Shown piece by piece: positions 1 to 64,000 of a DNA stretch of 64,000 bases (position 1 is its first letter; each line of letters begins with the position of its first letter). Below the pieces are notes generated by a model. That model saw nothing but the letters and a program-made list of their open reading frames with translations, was not told where the DNA came from and did not search any database. A program made the position numbers and the translations under genes. Source of the stretch: Cristatella mucedo (lineage: Eukaryota > Bryozoa > Phylactolaemata > Cristatellidae); contig WPIO01000031.1 of assembly GCA_009760855.2 (NCBI GenBank), forward strand, positions 2,547,001-2,611,000, written 5' to 3'.

Positions 1-195
1 CAGCACAAGCAAAGCGTATGGCAAGCGATTAGGTTCCTATAAGGGCTCTATACAAACACCTAGCTAGTAGCGTTATCAGAAGATGCACGAGATCTGTTGG
101 ACTTGGCGGCGAATGTACGACATGAAAGCACATCGCGCCAGGTGCGCTCACGTCTACGCAGCCATCTAACAGGCAGCAGCAAAGAGGGGACTCAC

Positions 196-58869
<58,674 letters not shown>

Positions 58870-59387
58870 CTACAAAAAATGAGAAGGTACAGCATTCACA
58901 GCAAGTCAAAATGTGCATGTCAATTGGGGTGAGGGCACACAGCAACTCAGTAATACATCATGCAACCGAATGGTTAGAAACATAATTTGTCACAATTATG
59001 TATAGGAAAATACCAGACAAAGTATAGAGCCTTCACTTCTATGGCGATGTCTTGGCTGACAACGACGTTATTAGGACACAAGCATTATGAAAAGCAGAAT
59101 GAAAAGTGCACAAGTAACAGTGCCACGACCATAATTCACCTCAGACTCATAATTGGAAGTACTCTTGGAAGAGCCAACTTGAGATCTTAATCATACAATT
59201 TGATTGCTCAGCTCCACGGCAGGTTAGAGTGGAAGCAAATAACACTAGCTAAGGAATAAAGTCAGATACTGAGCCTATGTGCTTCCTTCTTTTTGCCACT
59301 CGCCTTCTCGCCACTATCATAGGATAAAACCAGAACACTTGCATTGAAAGGAGGACATGAAAGCCCAGCATTTTACTTCACAGAACA

Positions 59388-59722
59388 ACAATAATAATGA
59401 AAATAAGAATAATACATTTGTATAGCGCCCCCAGTGGTCTTAATCTCTTTCTAAGCACTTTACCTTCCTTTGCTGAGAAGGAAGCATGACCGAATAGTTT
59501 AGCGGCAATATGCTCAATGATAACAAGCATACCATGGTTATAGGTGACGAGCACAATGTCAGCATGCAAACATAGCTAGTTGCTGCATGCACAGTGACAG
59601 CACGCACAAGCACACATAAGACGAATCAACTGGATACACTGGAAGCTATGATAAATAGATGCATTTTCAGCATCTTTTTAAATGTGACACCAGTCGGAAG
59701 TGAATTTCAAGCTTTAGGAGCA
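59388..59722 (-). mobile_element. LINE-A copy 1 of a three-copy stack
   Basis: Begins with AATAATAATGAAAATAAGAA and ends at TTTAGGAGCATA, where the next copy starts. It corresponds to the 3' UTR plus the last coding part. Confidence 0.85.
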
Positions 59723-60722
59723 TAATAATCATATGCTTGTATAGCACCCTCAGATAACTTTATCGCTTTCTAGGAACCTTACATATGAAGTAAAGGAAGC
59801 ATGGTCGAATGATTAGTGATAGCATGTTCGATGACAACAAGTTTAACAAGGTGAGAGATGACATAAAAAAGGAAAGCACACAAATATGGTTAGTGACAGA
59901 ATGCAGTGCAAGCACACAAAGGACTAATCGCATCAATCCAATTATTGCTGTGACAAAGATATGCGTATTAGCTTCTTTTTTAATGTTGTCAAGTCAGGAG
60001 ATGTCGTGACACCAGTTGGAAGTGAGTTCCAGGATTCAGGGACCATACGAACTAAAGGAACGATTTACAAAGGATTTAATGTATTTAATGGGCATAGCTA
60101 AATAATTAGATTCAGAAAAGCAGGTGGGACAATGCTTAGCCTGGTGGGTGAGCAGTGCCAATAGGTAGGCTGGAGCCAAGAAATTAAGGAACGTAAAAAT
60201 GAGCAACAGAATCTTAAAGTTGTTGCTTGACTGGGAGCCAGTGCAGGTCGGCGAGAAGTGATGTGATGTGGCAACTGCGGCGCTCACGACAGACAAGCCT
60301 AGCTGCAGAGTTTTGCACCAGCTGTGAGCGCCTGATTGCACAGGCCGGTAGACATCAAATACAAAACTCTCCTGCATAACACCCACATGGTCTTTATGAC
60401 TTTGTGGAGCTACAGGAGGAGATATATACATAGAAGCAGAAAGGTACAGAAGTCGTGACAAGGTCACAAATGCACGAATCAATTTTGATGTGGTATCCCT
60501 GACTAGACAAGCCCGATTTTCAGCAAAGCTACGTAACTGAAAGTACACAGACCGGACTGAGAAGCTGATGTGGTCGTCTAACGAAAGGTTGCTTTGGAAC
60601 AGGACACCTAGATTTCGTGCAGATTAAATAGGAGATATTCTGGCAGAGCCGATTCTGAGAGTCAACATTTAAAATTTCAAAACCATACTTGGTTTGACCG
60701 TAACTAGTAAGTTGGTTTTACC
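59723..60722 (-). mobile_element. LINE-A copy 2 of a three-copy stack
   Basis: Starts ATAATCATATGCTTGTATAG and runs back to the region equivalent to LINE-A 13450 (GTAACTAGTAAGTTGGTTTT). It is interrupted at about 60356-60433 by a plus-strand LINE-B tail. Confidence 0.87.
60356..60433 (+). mobile_element. LINE-B 3' tail nested in LINE-A
   Basis: ACAAAACTCTCCTGCATAAC through GGAGATATATACATAG matches the last 75 bases or so of LINE-B. It splits a LINE-A copy between GCCGGTAGA and AAGCAG. Confidence 0.82.
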
Positions 60723-61350
60723 ATAAAAATAATATTAACACACTTGATACAGCGCCTTCAGAGAACTCAATCTCTTTCTAGGCGCTTTACATTTGCTACA
60801 CAAGAAGCATGACCGAATAGTTAGTAGTAGCATGCTCAAGAAACAACAAGAATAACATGGTCAGGGACGACATGCACAGGGTAAGCATGCAAGTGTGGTT
60901 AGTGGCAGCATAGACAGAAACAGCATGCATAAACATATAAAGGACGAATAAGAGGGACCCACTAAATGCTGTGATTAGTTTCTTATTGTTTGGTCAAGTC
61001 AGGGCATGTCATGAAGCAAGTCGGGAGTGCATTCCAAGCTTTGGGAGCATACGAACTAAAGGCACGGTCTCCAAAGGATTTGAGGTTTGTACGAGGTATA
61101 GGTAAACAGTTAGATTCCGAAAAGCAGGTGGTACGATGCTTAGCCTGGTGGATCATTAAATTTAAGAAAGTTTGCTGCCATCCATGTGAAAATGTCATCA
61201 ATAAATGCAGGATGGGAGTTGAAAGTATTCGACGTGCTGGAGGGCTACCACGGATTAAAGCAAAGGTACAACTGAGTATCATCTGCATAGAAGTGAAAGC
61301 CTAGATTGTGCTTAGCAATAACATCGGCAAGAAGGAGAGTGTAAAGTATG
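60723..61350 (-). mobile_element. LINE-A copy 3 of a three-copy stack, internally deleted
   Basis: 3' UTR at 60727-60960, C-terminal coding to about 61150, then a jump to the YADD region (HNLGFHFYADDTQLYLCF near 61250-61320). The part between is missing. Confidence 0.87.
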
Positions 61351-61544
61351 CACTTAGTAGGCCTAGCTGGTTTAGTGTCGGCAGTAAACCATAGGCCGTC
61401 TGGGCGAGGGTACACAGTGCCCGTAGAGACTTGATACATGAACGAAACAGCTCCCAGGTGTGATGATGACTCAGTCACGTGGAGCTGAGCTACCTCTGGA
61501 GCCTAGCCTATGGATTAGGTGCTGGCTTTTCAAGAGTAAAAATT

Positions 61545-61690
61545 AGCTGCTTGGCAGCTTCATTCGTCAGAGGAGCCTTAACGCCTATCACAACCCTTTG
61601 CAGTTGGCAATAAAGGGTCACCCACGTAGGATTGGAAGCCATGACCTAGGTCGTGAAGAGCAAGGGCCTTGCCTGTCTAGATATCAATAG
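61545..61690 (-). mobile_element. SINE-2, tRNA-derived
   Basis: Body CCTTTGCAGTTGGCAATAAA and B-box region GGATTGGAAGCCATGACC. A partial plus-strand copy of the same body lies near 61725-61775. Confidence 0.75.
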
Positions 61691-61779
61691 CCCATAAACA
61701 GCAATGCAGCAGACAATCATTTATTGCCCACCACAAACCGAGTGATGGCTGCAAAGGCTCTTCTGCCACTTTTGCATGC

Positions 61780-61895
61780 CTATACTGTGCATTTCACCAT
61801 TAACAATATTGACATGCTTCCTGCACAGCATATGTGAAGTGCTTAGAAAGAGATTTAGTTGTCAGAGGGAGCTATATACACGTCTTATTATTTTA
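61780..61895 (+). mobile_element. LINE-A/SINE-1 3' tail fragment
   Basis: GCATATGTGAAGTGCTTAGA, AAGAGATTTAGTTGTCAGAG and GAGCTATATACACG, the shared 3' end. Confidence 0.7.
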
Positions 61896-62228
61896 CTTGC
61901 TATTCAAGTGAGGACGTTGAATTAGCCGACTTTACTGACTGTATGACACAAAAGATGAGATTTAGACTCCTTGGATTTATCAATCAAGCGACAGGTCGAC
62001 AAGACTTGCCTTAAGCATTGAGCTTTGAACCCTTATCTATGCAACTCGAGATATAACCTTATAAAACCTTCTGATTGCCACTAAATGGAAGTCTCGAATA
62101 GTGACGGGCAAATAATCAAAACGCTGTCACATAGGTAACACCATTTCCAGACCTCCTTTAGGGTAGTCACTTCAGGACTCATCAGGGTTCCCCATCAGCA
62201 CACAGGTTCATTTGGAAAGTACACTTAC

Positions 62229-62327
62229 CTTTGCATGGGAGGCTAGGCTACTTAGACAAGGAAGAGAATGTGCACATATGTTTTCAAGTAACTTAATTCT
62301 TTCTAGCTTTTCATAGACATCGAGTCT
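62229..62327 (-). CDS. RNF213: candidate upstream exon of the RNF213-like gene
   Basis: A 33-codon open stretch with an acceptor (TTTCAG) and a strong donor (GTAAGT), phase 0 at both ends. It reads as a helical segment beginning RLDVYEKLERIKLLENIC. It can splice in phase to the exon at 58652 only if that exon uses the second AG of its TAGAG acceptor (start 58867). I recognise no specific homology, so the call rests on splice signals, position and phase. Confidence 0.45.
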
Positions 62328-62529
62328 CTGAAATACATTAGACAGCTGGGACAGCCATATTTAAACCATGACGTGCCATTGAACTAAAGGCAATTCGAAA
62401 ATCTACATCTGCTGCTAGAGAGTTTTACAAGTCTCAATGTGATTAAATATAACAGATTGTAGCACACTATAATCTACTAGGATATATTAAATGCATTGGA
62501 ATATACATCAGTAGAGAATATTTTTGGAA

Positions 62530-62655
62530 TGTAAAGAAGTGGTTAAGGTGCTTGCTCCGACCAAGGTCTGACTGAGGTCGTGGGCTCGGGCCCCGAGGCA
62601 TATGTGAAGCGCCTGAATAGAGATAAAGTTCTCTTAGGGCGCTATATAAATGAAT

Positions 62656-62658
<3 letters not shown>
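62530..62658 (+). mobile_element. SINE-1 with expanded CA tail
   Basis: tRNA-like head GTGGTTAAGGTGCTTGCTCC with B-box-like GGGCTCGGGCCCCGAG, then the LINE-A-like tail GAAGCGCCTGAATAGAGATA and GGGCGCTATATAAATG. The (AC)n tract follows directly. Confidence 0.88.
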
Positions 62659-63133
<475 letters not shown>

Positions 63134-63250
63134 TAATATAGAGCCAGGAACCAAGAACGAAGCATGCCACTCTGGCATTTAAATACTTATAAAAACCTAT
63201 GCCCTTGGCTAGGGAAGCATATTGAAGGGAAGCATGCTAGCAATGTGCTG

Positions 63251-63378
63251 GTTTGATCAAGCGGTTGAGGCGCTTGCCCCGACCAAGGTCTGGCTGAGGT
63301 GGGGGGGGGGCTAGAGCCCCGAGGCATATGTGAAGCGCCTGAATAGAGATTTAAGTTCTTTTGGGGCGCTACACAAGG
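63251..63378 (+). mobile_element. SINE-1 with target-site duplication
   Basis: tRNA-like head GATCAAGCGGTTGAGGCGCT, poly-G interruption, GGCATATGTGAAGCGCCTGA and tail GGGGCGCTACACAAGG. It is flanked by a 17-bp direct repeat with one mismatch (63234-63250 and 63379-63395, ATGCTAGCAATG + GCTG), which defines its ends. Confidence 0.92.
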
Positions 63379-63577
63379 ATGCTAGCAATGAGCTGCTAGA
63401 ATTTTAAAAATAAACAGCTCATGTTGTGCTCATCACCCCTGGAGGCCAACGGCACGTTAGAAATATTGATAGAAACAACCTAAGCAGAGACATAGCTTAT
63501 TTGAAAAAAATAAGACATATTTCATACACCACATCACATTTTGAGACACGCCTTTATGAAAAACGTTAAATCCGTGC

Positions 63578-64000
63578 AATAATAATAATAATAATAATAA
63601 TATTGCACTTGATAAAGCACCCTCAGAGAACTTAATCTCTTTCTAGGCGCTTTACATTTGCTGCAAAGTGATATGCAATTGAATAGTAAGTAAAATCATG
63701 CTTGAAAAACAAACAAAATTAATAATATGGTTAGGAGTGACATGCACAGGGTCAACATGCAAATGTGGTTAGTGGCAGCATGCACAGTGTCAGCACGCAT
63801 AAGCACATCAAGGACGAATCACAAGGACCCACTAAATGCTGTCCTAAATAGGTATGTTTTTAAGTTTCTTTTAAATGTCGTCAGGTCATGAGATGATATG
63901 ACGCAGGTCGGGAGGGAGTTCCAGGCTTTGGGAGCATACGAGCTGAATGCACGGTCTCCAAAGGATTTGAGGTTTGTACGAGGTATTTCTAGACTGTTGG
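63578..64000 (-). mobile_element. LINE-A 3' part, continues beyond the window
   Basis: (AATA)n tail, CACTTGATAAAGCACCCTCA, 3' UTR and the end of the coding region. Well preserved compared with other minus-strand copies. Confidence 0.9.

Overview
The window is a piece of an animal (metazoan) nuclear genome, AT-leaning, rich in microsatellites and broken non-LTR retrotransposons. There is no sign of prokaryotic gene organisation. It is dominated by one large gene on the minus strand, an RNF213 (mysterin)-like giant AAA+ ATPase / E3 ubiquitin ligase. I traced 35 coding exons, 196 to 58869, all with GT-AG borders. Phases agree at every junction, giving one open frame of about 1,898 codons. A further candidate exon lies at 62229-62327. 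Both ends of the protein fall outside the window: the N-terminal stalk is to the right, the RING / E3 shell to the left. The species cannot be named from this sequence; the gene family, the intron-dense structure and the L2-type LINEs suggest an invertebrate.

Layout from right (5' of the gene) to left (3'). 59-64 kb: repeats (stacked LINE-A copies, two tRNA-derived SINEs, a (CA)n tract of about 460 bp) around one candidate exon. 42-59 kb: exons for the arm/linker region before the AAA core. 38 kb: an exon with a P-loop probably corresponding to AAA2. 27-35 kb: the linker and AAA3, with Walker A at 29 kb and Walker B at 27.4 kb. 15-24 kb: the rest of AAA3 and the AAA3-AAA4 linker. 2.9-11.2 kb: AAA4, with Walker A at 11.1 kb, Walker B at 7.8 kb, and sensor and post-AAA4 segments. 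0.2-0.3 kb: the last exon seen. Both catalytic ATPase modules keep their Walker residues, so nothing in this window suggests a pseudogene.

The introns hold two LINE families, both with reverse transcriptase remnants: LINE-A is L2-like with a (TTA)n tail, LINE-B has an ACATT-type tail. They also hold two tRNA-derived SINE families, Tc1/mariner transposase remnants and very long (CA)n, (GA)n and (TC)n tracts. SINE-1 shares its 3' end with LINE-A. Other notable structures are an intragenic duplication carrying a copied piece of an RNF213 exon, a 20-bp LINE-tail insertion caught against its empty paralogous site, and a 57-bp near-perfect inverted repeat.
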